Positions 17,831-25,645 of a DNA stretch of 64,000 bases are shown here, one piece after another. The stretch spans positions 25,835-89,834 of the forward strand of contig CACKFO010000006.1 in assembly GCA_902599405.1 (NCBI GenBank), given 5' to 3'. The stretch comes from an uncultured Alphaproteobacteria bacterium. GTDB taxonomy: Bacteria; Pseudomonadota; Alphaproteobacteria; HIMB59. Numbering within the stretch: the first letter of the stretch is position 1; each line of letters begins with the position of its first letter. Under the pieces are notes generated by a model that was not told the DNA's origin, did no database searches, and saw only the letters and a program-made list of their open reading frames with translations. A program made the translations under genes and the position numbers.

Positions 17831-18958
17831 ATGAATAAAAAAACAAATTCAAATTTAATTAATAATTTTACTGATAATTATTTTTTAAAAACAAAAAAAA
17901 TTATCCATAAGTATGGAGATATTAAAGTTACTTATGCTGTTTTTATTCGTAGACCAGGCGTTATCGCATTAAAACTAGCAATAAATTGGATTAAACAAAT
18001 TTCAAAAGACAGAGGAATTAAAGTATCAACTTCTAGTCCATTCAAAGAGGGTGACCATTTCGGTGCTGGAGAACCAATTCTTTATATTAGGGGTTCTTTT
18101 AAACATATAGTTGATTTGGAAACTTTACTCTTACAAAAAATTGGTCCAGCTTGTATAGCAGCAGCTAATGCATATCAAATGTGTTTAGACTTGCCTAAAA
18201 CGTCCTTTATAGCTATGGATGCAAGACATTGTGCAGGTACAGAGATGTCTGAATTAATGTCATATGCGGCATCAGTAGGATCAAAATCAGCAAAAAGAAA
18301 GAAAGCTAAAGGCTTTATTGGAACATCGATAGATGCAACATCACATTATTTTCAATCTAATAAAGCATTAGGAACGATGCCACATGCATTAATAGGATAT
18401 GCAGGATCTACTCTTGAGGCGGTAAAAATGTTTCATGAAACATTTCCAAAAGATGATTTAGTTGTATTGCCTGATTATTTCGGTAAGGAAATTACTGACT
18501 CTATTCAAGTTTGCAGTCACTTCGATAAGTTGTCAAAAGCTGGAAAAGTAATGATAAGACTTGATACCCCAAATGGAAGATTTATTGAGAGTCTTGATAC
18601 CTCAAAATCATATGAGGTCTTAGAAAAACACGCACCCGGTTCAATCAAAGAATACAGATCTGACAAAGAGTTAAAACACTTAGTTGGGCCTGGAGTCTCT
18701 GCTGCATCTTTGTGGTATTTGAGAGCACAACTTGACAATTTTGGTTTTAAAAAAGTAAAAATTATTGCATCTAGCGGATTTACAAATGAGAAATGCAAGG
18801 CAATGTCTTTAGCCAAAGCTCCAATAGATGTCATAGGGACTGGAAGTTATCTACCAGAAAAATGGTCAGAAACATATGCAACTGCTGATATTATAAAATA
18901 TGGTAATTCCTCTAGAGTAAAAGTTTCAAGAGAATACCTCTTAAAAAAAGTTAAATGA
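17831..18958 (+). CDS. pncB: Nicotinate phosphoribosyltransferase
   Basis: This 375-residue enzyme of NAD salvage joins nicotinate to PRPP. The family blocks are FKEGDHFGAGEPILYIRG (N-terminal barrel), DLETLLLQKIGPACIAAAN, FIAMDARHCAGTEM, the phosphate-binding region GFIGTSIDATSHYF, MPHALIGYAGS, IRLDTPNG, and IDVIGTGSYLPE near the end. It is shorter than E. coli PncB but fits the short alphaproteobacterial and archaeal-like form. It ends in an ATGA overlap (4 bp) with gltX. A quinolinate phosphoribosyltransferase is excluded by the motif set. Confidence 0.85.
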   Translation: MNKKTNSNLINNFTDNYFLKTKKIIHKYGDIKVTYAVFIRRPGVIALKLAINWIKQISKDRGIKVSTSSPFKEGDHFGAGEPILYIRGSFKHIVDLETLLLQKIGPACIAAANAYQMCLDLPKTSFIAMDARHCAGTEMSELMSYAASVGSKSAKRKKAKGFIGTSIDATSHYFQSNKALGTMPHALIGYAGSTLEAVKMFHETFPKDDLVVLPDYFGKEITDSIQVCSHFDKLSKAGKVMIRLDTPNGRFIESLDTSKSYEVLEKHAPGSIKEYRSDKELKHLVGPGVSAASLWYLRAQLDNFGFKKVKIIASSGFTNEKCKAMSLAKAPIDVIGTGSYLPEKWSETYATADIIKYGNSSRVKVSREYLLKKVK

Positions 18959-20286
18959 TAATTACACGTTTTGCCCCGAGCCCAACTGGTCACCTGCACT
19001 TAGGAAATATGAGATCTTGCTTTTTAAATTGGGCATATTCGAAAAAAAATAATGGTAAATTTATTCTTAGATATGACGACACTGACCAAGAGAGAAGCAA
19101 AGATGAATATGTAAAGTCCATAGCATCTGATCTTGATTGGTTAAAAATAAAATATGATGAAACTTTTTATCAAAGCAAAAGAATTGAGAGATATAATGAA
19201 CTTTTCGATCAATTAATTTCTTTAAAATTTGTTTATCCATGTTTTGAGTCAAGTGAGGATTTAGATATAAAAAAAAAGTTGCAGTTAAAAACAGGAAAAC
19301 CTCCAATCTACGATAGATCCTCATTAAATTTATCTAAAGAAGAAATTGAAAAAAAAATAATTCACGGTAATCAGCCTTATTGGAGATTTAAGCTTTCACA
19401 GACTAAAATTAAATGGAATGATTTAGTAAAAGGAGAGACCGAAGTAGATCTAGCTTCTCAATCAGATCCTGTTTTAAGGAGGGCTGATGGTAGCTACCTC
19501 TACCATTTTCCAAGTGTCGTCGATGATATAGATATGAAAATATCTCACATTATTAGAGGCGAAGACCACTTAACTAATTCAGCAATTCATTTAGAATTAT
19601 TTAAATGTTTAAATTCTGATTTACCTTCATTAGGTCACAATCCATTAATGCTTAATGAGGATGGAACAAAACTAAGCAAGAGAAATCTGGACTCAATTTC
19701 ACTTAAGCAATTTAGAAACAGTGGATATACAGTCAACAGTATTCTATCTTATTTGTATTCACTTGGTTTAAATTCAGATTATGATTTTGAAACAATTTTA
19801 GAGAATAATTTTAGAGATTTTAATTTAGGGGATATTTCTAAAAACTTACCAAAAATTGATATTCATAAAATTGACTTTTTTCAAAAAAATTCATTAAGGT
19901 CAATGAATTTAAAAGGTTTAAATAATGAATTTCCTGAGCTAGAAGAGTTAGCTTTAAATGAAAGTGAGTGGGAACTTATTAAAGAAAATGTTGAAAAGTA
20001 TGAAGATATAAGAAATTTATGGAAAATTATTAATAGAAAAGAAATTAAAATTCAACCTTCAGGTGACTTTATCAAACTTTTGATTAAAAATTTGAATGGT
20101 ATTTCAAATTTTAGTTTTGATGAATATGTCAATTATTTAATGAGTATTGATAAATCACTATCAAAAAAAGAAATATTTACTAATACACGTTATATACTTA
20201 CAGGTAATCAAAATGGCCCATCTGTTAAAGACCTATATAATTATTTTGGCCACGAAGGTTTAAAAAAAATTTTAAATGAATATTAA
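18955..20286 (+). CDS. gltX: Glutamyl-tRNA synthetase
   Basis: This class I aminoacyl-tRNA synthetase of 443 residues charges tRNA-Glu, and in many alphaproteobacteria also tRNA-Gln for later amidation. The HIGH-type motif is FAPSPTGHLHLGNMR at the start. FPSVVDDIDMKISHIIRGEDH is in the catalytic core, and the KMSKS-type motif is KLSKR near residue 242. An anticodon-binding C-terminal domain follows. Alphaproteobacteria often carry two copies; which one this is cannot be told here. It overlaps pncB by 4 bp and cysS by 11 bp. Confidence 0.94.
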   Translation: MIITRFAPSPTGHLHLGNMRSCFLNWAYSKKNNGKFILRYDDTDQERSKDEYVKSIASDLDWLKIKYDETFYQSKRIERYNELFDQLISLKFVYPCFESSEDLDIKKKLQLKTGKPPIYDRSSLNLSKEEIEKKIIHGNQPYWRFKLSQTKIKWNDLVKGETEVDLASQSDPVLRRADGSYLYHFPSVVDDIDMKISHIIRGEDHLTNSAIHLELFKCLNSDLPSLGHNPLMLNEDGTKLSKRNLDSISLKQFRNSGYTVNSILSYLYSLGLNSDYDFETILENNFRDFNLGDISKNLPKIDIHKIDFFQKNSLRSMNLKGLNNEFPELEELALNESEWELIKENVEKYEDIRNLWKIINRKEIKIQPSGDFIKLLIKNLNGISNFSFDEYVNYLMSIDKSLSKKEIFTNTRYILTGNQNGPSVKDLYNYFGHEGLKKILNEY

Positions 20287-21610
20287 TCTTTTTAACACTT
20301 TAACCAAAAAAAAAGAAAAACTTATACCTATTAATTCATCTGAAGTTAAGATGTATGCTTGTGGACCCACCCTTTATAGTAATCCACATATAGGGAACTT
20401 CAGACCAATTATAGTTTTTGATATCTTATTCAGAGTCCTAAGACTAATTTTTGGAGAGGATAGTGTACGTTACGTCAGAAATATAACAGACATTGATGAT
20501 AAAATTATAGATAAAGCCAATGAACTTAAAATATCAACAGATGAGTTGGTACATTCTACTCAAAAAATATATCAACAAAATCTAAGTTCTTTGTCAATAT
20601 TATCTCCAACACATGAACCAAAAGCCACAGATTATATTTCAAAAATGATTGAGATGATTACATCTCTTATTGAAAAAAAATATGCCTATGTATCTGAAGG
20701 ACACGTTTTATTTGAAGCAAAGAAATTTAAAAGTTATGGTTCTCTCTCTAAGTTTTCATTAAAAGACATAATATCTGGTGCAAGAGTAGAAGTTGCCGAT
20801 TACAAAAAAAATCCTGAAGATTTTGTCCTTTGGAAACCATCAAAAACAAATGAACCTCATTGGGATAGCCCATGGGGTAATGGTAGACCTGGATGGCACA
20901 TAGAGTGTTCAGCTATGATTTCAGAATTACTTGGGGAAACCATTGATATCCATGCGGGCGGTATTGATCTTATTTTTCCACATCACGAGAATGAAATTGC
21001 TCAGTCAACATGTTGTCATGATAAAAAAATGTCTAACTTTTGGCTCCATAATGGATTTATAAATTTTAAGGGTGAAAAAATGTCAAAATCTTTAGGAAAT
21101 ACCTCAATTGTTAATGATTTATTATCTAAACACGATCCTGCTGTTCTCAAATATTCACTACTGACTACTCATTATCGTCAACCACTTGATTTTTCAAAAG
21201 ATCTTATAAGTTATAGTGAAAACATCATTAACAAGTGGAGAGAACATATTAAAGAGGTTAATAGCAAAGAATTAGACTCAGAATTTGTTAATGCACTTTT
21301 AGATGACCTAAATACCCCAAAAGCACTGATGAGATTACAGCAAATAATAGCTAACATTAAAAAAGACAAGAATAATGATGACTTATTAGCTCATTTTAAT
21401 AATGGTTTAAGCTTATTAGGATTGAATCCTAGTTTTAATAAAACAGATTTAAACCTTGATAAAGAATTTATTGAAAATATGATATCTCGCCGACAAGAGG
21501 CTAAAAAAAATAAAAACTTTGAACTAGCAGATAAAATTAGAGATGAGTTATTTAAACAAGGGATTGTTTTAGAAGACACCAAAAATGGCACAACATGGAA
21601 GAAAAACTAG
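20276..21610 (+). CDS. cysS: Cysteinyl-tRNA synthetase
   Basis: This 444-residue class I synthetase charges tRNA-Cys. Zinc ligands are visible: Cys in MYACGPTLYSNPHIGNF, Cys in WHIECSAMI, and the histidine pair in DLIFPHHENEIAQS. The KMSKS loop is KGEKMSKSLGN. A DALR-type helical region and a short C-terminal domain complete it (typical length about 460). The start lies inside the end of gltX and the end overlaps cimA by 16 bp, so the genes are tightly coupled. Confidence 0.95.
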   Translation: MNINLFNTLTKKKEKLIPINSSEVKMYACGPTLYSNPHIGNFRPIIVFDILFRVLRLIFGEDSVRYVRNITDIDDKIIDKANELKISTDELVHSTQKIYQQNLSSLSILSPTHEPKATDYISKMIEMITSLIEKKYAYVSEGHVLFEAKKFKSYGSLSKFSLKDIISGARVEVADYKKNPEDFVLWKPSKTNEPHWDSPWGNGRPGWHIECSAMISELLGETIDIHAGGIDLIFPHHENEIAQSTCCHDKKMSNFWLHNGFINFKGEKMSKSLGNTSIVNDLLSKHDPAVLKYSLLTTHYRQPLDFSKDLISYSENIINKWREHIKEVNSKELDSEFVNALLDDLNTPKALMRLQQIIANIKKDKNNDDLLAHFNNGLSLLGLNPSFNKTDLNLDKEFIENMISRRQEAKKNKNFELADKIRDELFKQGIVLEDTKNGTTWKKN

Positions 21611-23187
21611 AAAATAAAATTTATTTTTTTGACACTACATTAAGAGATGGTCAACAAACTACCGGTGTTGATTTTACCGTAGATGATAAAATCAAATTCT
21701 CTAATGCTCTCGATGAATTAGGTTTAGATTATATTGAGGGTGGTTGGCCTGGGTCAAATCCAACTGATGATAGTTTTTTTAATTCTACAACAAATTTTAA
21801 AAATTCTAGTTTGGTTGCTTTTGGAATGACCAGAAGACCTAATACAAGTGTTTCAAACGATCCAGGTCTAAATACTTTAATTAATACAAATGTAAAACAT
21901 ATTTGCATTGTTGGGAAATCATCTTCATATCAGGTCGAAAAGGCTTTAGGCATTTCAAAATCTGATAACCTAAAAATGATTGGTGAGAGTATCGCTCATA
22001 TCAATGAAAAAGGTTTAGAGGCAATGTATGATGCTGAGCATTTTTTTGATGGATATAAATCAGATCCTAAATTTGCATTAGATTGTTTAACTGAGGCTTT
22101 AAATAATGGAGCTAGGTGGATAGTATTGTGTGATACTAATGGTGGTACTCTGCCAAATGAAGTAGAGACAATTGTTCAAGAAGTAACAAAATATATACCA
22201 GGTGCAAAACTTGGCATCCATGCGCATAATGATACAGAAAATGCAGTTGCCAACTCACTAGCTGCTGTGCGAGCAGGAGTGAGACAAATTCAAGGCACAA
22301 TTAATGGATTAGGAGAAAGGTGTGGAAATGCTAATTTAGTATCTCTTATTCCCTCAATAATTTTGAAAACAAAATTTGAAACTAGTATTCCTAAAGAAAA
22401 ATTATCAGCCTTAAAGAAAACCTCATTGCTTTTAGATGAAATTTTAAATCGTATGCCAAATACTCAGCAAGCCTATGTTGGTGAAAATGCCTTTTCACAT
22501 AAAGGAGGTTTGCATGTTTCAGCAATTAACAAAGACCCTAAAACATATGAGCATATAGACCCAGAAATAGTAGGTAATACCAGAAAAATTGTAATTTCTG
22601 ATCAATCTGGCCGATCTAATATCATATCTCTTTTAAATACTGTTGGTATTAAACCAGATGATCATTCAGATAAATTAGATTTTTTACTCCAAAAAGTAAA
22701 AGAGAGAGAATTTAAGGGTTACGCTTACGATCAGGCAATTGCGAGTTTTGAGATACTAGCTAGACAAACTCTTTTCGGTATCCCAGAGTACTTTGAATTA
22801 AAAAGATTTAAAGTTATTGATGATAGAAGATGGAATGCTAAAGGAGAATTAGTAACTGAGTCTGAAGCAACTGTAAGGATAGAAGTTGAAAAAAAAGAAT
22901 ACATGAATGTAGAAGTAGGAAATGGTCCAGTAAATGCTTTGGACAAAGCTTTAAGAAAATCATTAATGGGCTTTTACCCTGCTTTAGAGGATTTAGAATT
23001 AACTGATTTTAAGGTAAGAATTTTATCCTCAGAAAAAGGAACAGATGCAATAGTTCGTGTTCTTATCGAGACAAAGGATCAAAAAGGATCCATTTGGACA
23101 ACAGTAGGTGTCTCTACTAATATAATTGATGCGTCTTATAACGCCCTTAGAGAGAGCTTAATTTATAAATTAATTAAGTCCTCTTGA
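21595..23187 (+). CDS. cimA: (R)-citramalate synthase
   Basis: This 530-residue enzyme condenses pyruvate and acetyl-CoA to citramalate, giving 2-oxobutyrate and so isoleucine without threonine deaminase. The HMGL-like TIM barrel opens with FFDTTLRDGQQTTGVDF and has HAHNDTENAVANSLAA with metal-binding histidines, and GTINGLGERCGNANL. A C-terminal LeuA regulatory domain begins at about residue 390-400. GWPGSNPTDDSFF separates citramalate synthase from isopropylmalate synthase and homocitrate synthase. It ends in a TTGA overlap with the next gene. Feedback control by isoleucine through the C-terminal domain is likely from family knowledge. Confidence 0.9.
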   Translation: MEEKLENKIYFFDTTLRDGQQTTGVDFTVDDKIKFSNALDELGLDYIEGGWPGSNPTDDSFFNSTTNFKNSSLVAFGMTRRPNTSVSNDPGLNTLINTNVKHICIVGKSSSYQVEKALGISKSDNLKMIGESIAHINEKGLEAMYDAEHFFDGYKSDPKFALDCLTEALNNGARWIVLCDTNGGTLPNEVETIVQEVTKYIPGAKLGIHAHNDTENAVANSLAAVRAGVRQIQGTINGLGERCGNANLVSLIPSIILKTKFETSIPKEKLSALKKTSLLLDEILNRMPNTQQAYVGENAFSHKGGLHVSAINKDPKTYEHIDPEIVGNTRKIVISDQSGRSNIISLLNTVGIKPDDHSDKLDFLLQKVKEREFKGYAYDQAIASFEILARQTLFGIPEYFELKRFKVIDDRRWNAKGELVTESEATVRIEVEKKEYMNVEVGNGPVNALDKALRKSLMGFYPALEDLELTDFKVRILSSEKGTDAIVRVLIETKDQKGSIWTTVGVSTNIIDASYNALRESLIYKLIKSS

Positions 23188-23873
23188 AAAAAACAATTCA
23201 ATTTATATTAAACAAACCCCAGTTATCTGAAAATGTTGGTATGTCTCTAAGATCAATAGGATGTTTTGGTTTTGAGAACTTATCCTTAGTAAGTCCAAGA
23301 AAAATTTGGCCTAATGATAAGGGAATAAAATCTGCAAAGCATTTTTCATACTTAGTTAAAAAAGTTAAGGTGTATCAATCAATACCAGAAGCCATGAAAG
23401 GTAGTGATATCTTAATTGCAACGTCAATCAGGAAAAGAGACTTTCACATACCTCCAATAAAAGTAAATGAAATATCTAAACTAAAATCGAAAAAAATATC
23501 AATTTTGTTTGGTCAAGAAAATAATGGATTGTCTAATAAGGAGATATCGCATGCTAATTTTCTATTGTCTCTACCTACATACAACAAGAGTTCGCTCAAT
23601 TTATCTCATACTGTAGCTTTAATTGCTTATGAATTGAGTCAAATATCTCTATCTAATATTAATCCAACTTTTGAAAATTCTCCCGCAAGCTCAAAAGATA
23701 TTGAAAAATTTTTATCATTTCTGATGAAAATACTAGAAAGAAGAAAATTTACATCAATCTCATCCAAAAGAGATAATTTAGAAATATCTTTAAGAAATTT
23801 TTTAAAAACATCAAAAATAGACCAAAAACAAATAAAAACAGCCTATGGAATTTTAAAATTTATTACAAAATAA
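23184..23873 (+). CDS. trmJ: SpoU-family RNA methyltransferase (TrmJ-like)
   Basis: This 229-residue SPOUT methyltransferase should 2'-O-methylate RNA using S-adenosylmethionine. The knot motifs are visible: LNKPQLSENVGMSLRSIGCFG (motif 1), FGQENNGLSNKEI (motif 2), and SLNLSHTVALIAYEL (motif 3). Closest family is TrmJ (tRNA Cm32/Um32), but other TrmH-type targets are possible. The start is TTG at 23184, overlapping the cimA stop by 4 bp; no ATG is near. Confidence 0.82.
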   Translation: MKKTIQFILNKPQLSENVGMSLRSIGCFGFENLSLVSPRKIWPNDKGIKSAKHFSYLVKKVKVYQSIPEAMKGSDILIATSIRKRDFHIPPIKVNEISKLKSKKISILFGQENNGLSNKEISHANFLLSLPTYNKSSLNLSHTVALIAYELSQISLSNINPTFENSPASSKDIEKFLSFLMKILERRKFTSISSKRDNLEISLRNFLKTSKIDQKQIKTAYGILKFITK

Positions 23874-23874
23874 A

Positions 23875-23902
23875 TTGACTTAAAAGGCTAAATCTATATA
23901 AA
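23875..23902 (+). promoter_or_regulatory. rpsD promoter
   Basis: TTGACT at 23875-23880 and TATAAA at 23897-23902 are separated by 16 bp. The ATG of rpsD is at 23913, so the mRNA leader would be only about four bases. This is one of the few places here where both -35 and -10 elements can be seen. Confidence 0.55.
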
Positions 23903-23912
23903 TCACCAATTC

Positions 23913-24530
23913 ATGACAAAAAGACTATCGTCAAAACATAAAATTGATAGAAGACTTGGCCTAAATTTATGGGGTAGACCTAAAAGTCCTTTTAATAGAA
24001 GACCCTATGGTCCTGGCCAACATGGTCAAGCAAGAAGAAGAAAACCATCTGATTTTGGAGTTCAATTAGCAGCTAAACAAAAGCTCAAAAAATATTATGG
24101 CGATATTACTGAGAAACAATTTTTAAAAATTTATCAAGCAGCTTCTAGAAAAAAAGGCGATACTAGTCAAATTTTAATTGAACTTTTAGAACGAAGATTA
24201 GATGCTGTTGTGTTTAGACTAAAGTTTGCTCCAACTGTATTTTCCGCAAGACAACTAGTAAATCACGGGCACGTTTTGGTAAACGGTAAAGTAGTAAATA
24301 AAAAATCTTATCAGGTTAATGATGGTGATGAAATATCCCTTCAACAAACTAGCCAGAATATTCCGATGATAATTCAAACATTAAGCTCTAATGAAAGAGA
24401 TGTTCCTGAGTATTTACAACTAGAAATATCAAAATGTCTTGGTAAATTTGTTAGAGGACCTCAATTGACAGATGTTCCTTACCCTGTTCAAATGGAACCT
24501 AATTTAGTCGTTGAATTCTACTCTAGATAA
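23913..24530 (+). CDS. rpsD: 30S ribosomal protein S4
   Basis: This 205-residue protein is the primary 16S rRNA-binding small-subunit protein. The N-terminal block [27 protein letters not shown] is the alphaproteobacterial S4 form. The S4 RNA-binding domain spans about residues 95-160 ([31 protein letters not shown]). It stands alone here rather than in an S13-S11-S4-rpoA cluster, which is common in alphaproteobacteria. It has its own promoter with a very short leader. Confidence 0.97.
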   Translation: MTKRLSSKHKIDRRLGLNLWGRPKSPFNRRPYGPGQHGQARRRKPSDFGVQLAAKQKLKKYYGDITEKQFLKIYQAASRKKGDTSQILIELLERRLDAVVFRLKFAPTVFSARQLVNHGHVLVNGKVVNKKSYQVNDGDEISLQQTSQNIPMIIQTLSSNERDVPEYLQLEISKCLGKFVRGPQLTDVPYPVQMEPNLVVEFYSR

Positions 24531-24589
24531 CTAATAGTTAATAATCTATTCAATTAATCTAACAGCGCATAAATTTCGAAGAGATATTT

Positions 24590-25042
24590 ATGAAAATAAA
24601 AATACTAACAGTCATATTTTTTCTTTTTATTACAAGCCTTTTCGCTGCTGGATCTAGCTCCGATGATAGTGCTAAAACTAATTATGGAAAAGATTATAAG
24701 TCAGCAATTAAGCTAATAAGAAGCAAAGATTATGATAAGGCAATAAGAAAGCTGAAGACTCTTACAACTGCTAGTTCAACAGATTTTACTAAAGCTGATG
24801 TTTACAATGAGTTAGGTTTTGCTTACAGAAAAAGTGAAGACTTTGATAATGCAGCAAAATATTACAAAAAAGCTCTTGAATTAGACCCAGAACACTTAGG
24901 TGCTATCGAATACCAAGGTGAGATGTATGTAGATCTTGGTCAAAAAGAAAATGCCCTAAATAATTTAGCTTTACTTAAAAAACTAGTTGGAGAAAATAAT
25001 TCTTATTATAAAGAATTAAATAATTATATTTCAAATAACTAA
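24590..25042 (+). CDS. Secreted tetratricopeptide-repeat protein
   Basis: This 150-residue protein starts with a signal peptide (MKIKILTVIFFLFITSLFAAG, cleavage near residue 20). The mature part holds about two and a half TPR units: YKSAIKLIRSKDYDKAIRKL, VYNELGFAYRKSEDFDNAAKYY, and a third with LGAIEYQGEMYVDLGQKENAL. It is likely a periplasmic scaffold protein that binds partners, but no partner is visible. A Shine-Dalgarno-like GAAGAGA lies just upstream. A strong terminator follows. Confidence 0.85.
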   Translation: MKIKILTVIFFLFITSLFAAGSSSDDSAKTNYGKDYKSAIKLIRSKDYDKAIRKLKTLTTASSTDFTKADVYNELGFAYRKSEDFDNAAKYYKKALELDPEHLGAIEYQGEMYVDLGQKENALNNLALLKKLVGENNSYYKELNNYISNN

Positions 25043-25046
25043 TGAG

Positions 25047-25072
25047 AGGGGCAAAATAAATGCCCCTTTTTT
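25047..25072 (+). terminator. Rho-independent terminator after the TPR gene
   Basis: AGGGGCA at 25047-25053 pairs perfectly with TGCCCCT at 25061-25067 around a 7-nt A-rich loop, followed by a T run to 25072. It lies four bases after the TPR stop and abuts the end of grxD on the other strand. Confidence 0.88.
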
Positions 25073-25412
25073 AATTTACTTCAGTTTTAATGCCTTTTGT
25101 GTTAAGCAATTCTAGAAGTTCACCAGACTCAGCCATTTCTTTCATAATATCACAACCACCTACAAATTCTTTTTTTATGTAAAGTTGAGGTATCGTAGGC
25201 CAATTTGAATAAGTTTTTATACCTTCTCTAATGTTGTTATCTTCAAGTACATTACAATGGCCAAACTCAACCCCAGTTTTTTTTAAAATTGCGCTTGCGA
25301 CTGACGAGAAACCACACATAGGAAAGTCAGGGTTACCTTTCATAAATAGGAAAACTTCATTATCTCCAATCATTTTTTCAATTTGTTCTTTTGTACTACT
25401 CTCTAATTCCAT
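25071..25412 (-). CDS. grxD: Monothiol glutaredoxin (Grx4 family)
   Basis: This 113-residue protein has the monothiol active site CGFS in MKGNPDFPMCGFS, and the glutathione-binding WPTIPQLYI and GGCDIMKEM blocks. Grx4-type proteins bind a [2Fe-2S] cluster with glutathione and form heterodimers with BolA to move or sense Fe-S clusters. The gene overlaps the upstream bolA by one base, which matches this partnership. It is the last gene of the sfsA-purL-bolA-grxD operon. Confidence 0.96.
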   Translation of the reverse strand: MELESSTKEQIEKMIGDNEVFLFMKGNPDFPMCGFSSVASAILKKTGVEFGHCNVLEDNNIREGIKTYSNWPTIPQLYIKKEFVGGCDIMKEMAESGELLELLNTKGIKTEVN

Positions 25413-25645
25413 TATTTTGTTCCTTTCGTTTTTAATTGCATAGCATGAAGCTCTTTATCCATTAATCCATCTAATAATTTGTAAACTAACTGGTGTTGTT
25501 GTATACGTGACAATCCGTTAAACATATCACTTTCAATTTCAACTGAATAATGATCGTTATCACCGGCAAGATCCTCAATTACAATTTTAGAGTTTGGAAA
25601 TTTGTTCTCTAGGAGTCCTTCTAATTTTTTTTGTTCAATAGGCAT
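25412..25645 (-). CDS. bolA: BolA family protein
   Basis: This 77-residue protein has the BolA fold pattern (KFPNSKIVIEDLAGDNDHYSVEIESD, then RIQQHQLVYKLLDG and a final HAMQLKTK). The conserved C-terminal histidine of the HAMQLKT block is a metal or Fe-S ligand in BolA-Grx complexes. It sits directly after purL with no gap and overlaps grxD by one base. In many alphaproteobacteria purL-bolA-grxD is a conserved order. Confidence 0.94.
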   Translation of the reverse strand: MPIEQKKLEGLLENKFPNSKIVIEDLAGDNDHYSVEIESDMFNGLSRIQQHQLVYKLLDGLMDKELHAMQLKTKGTK

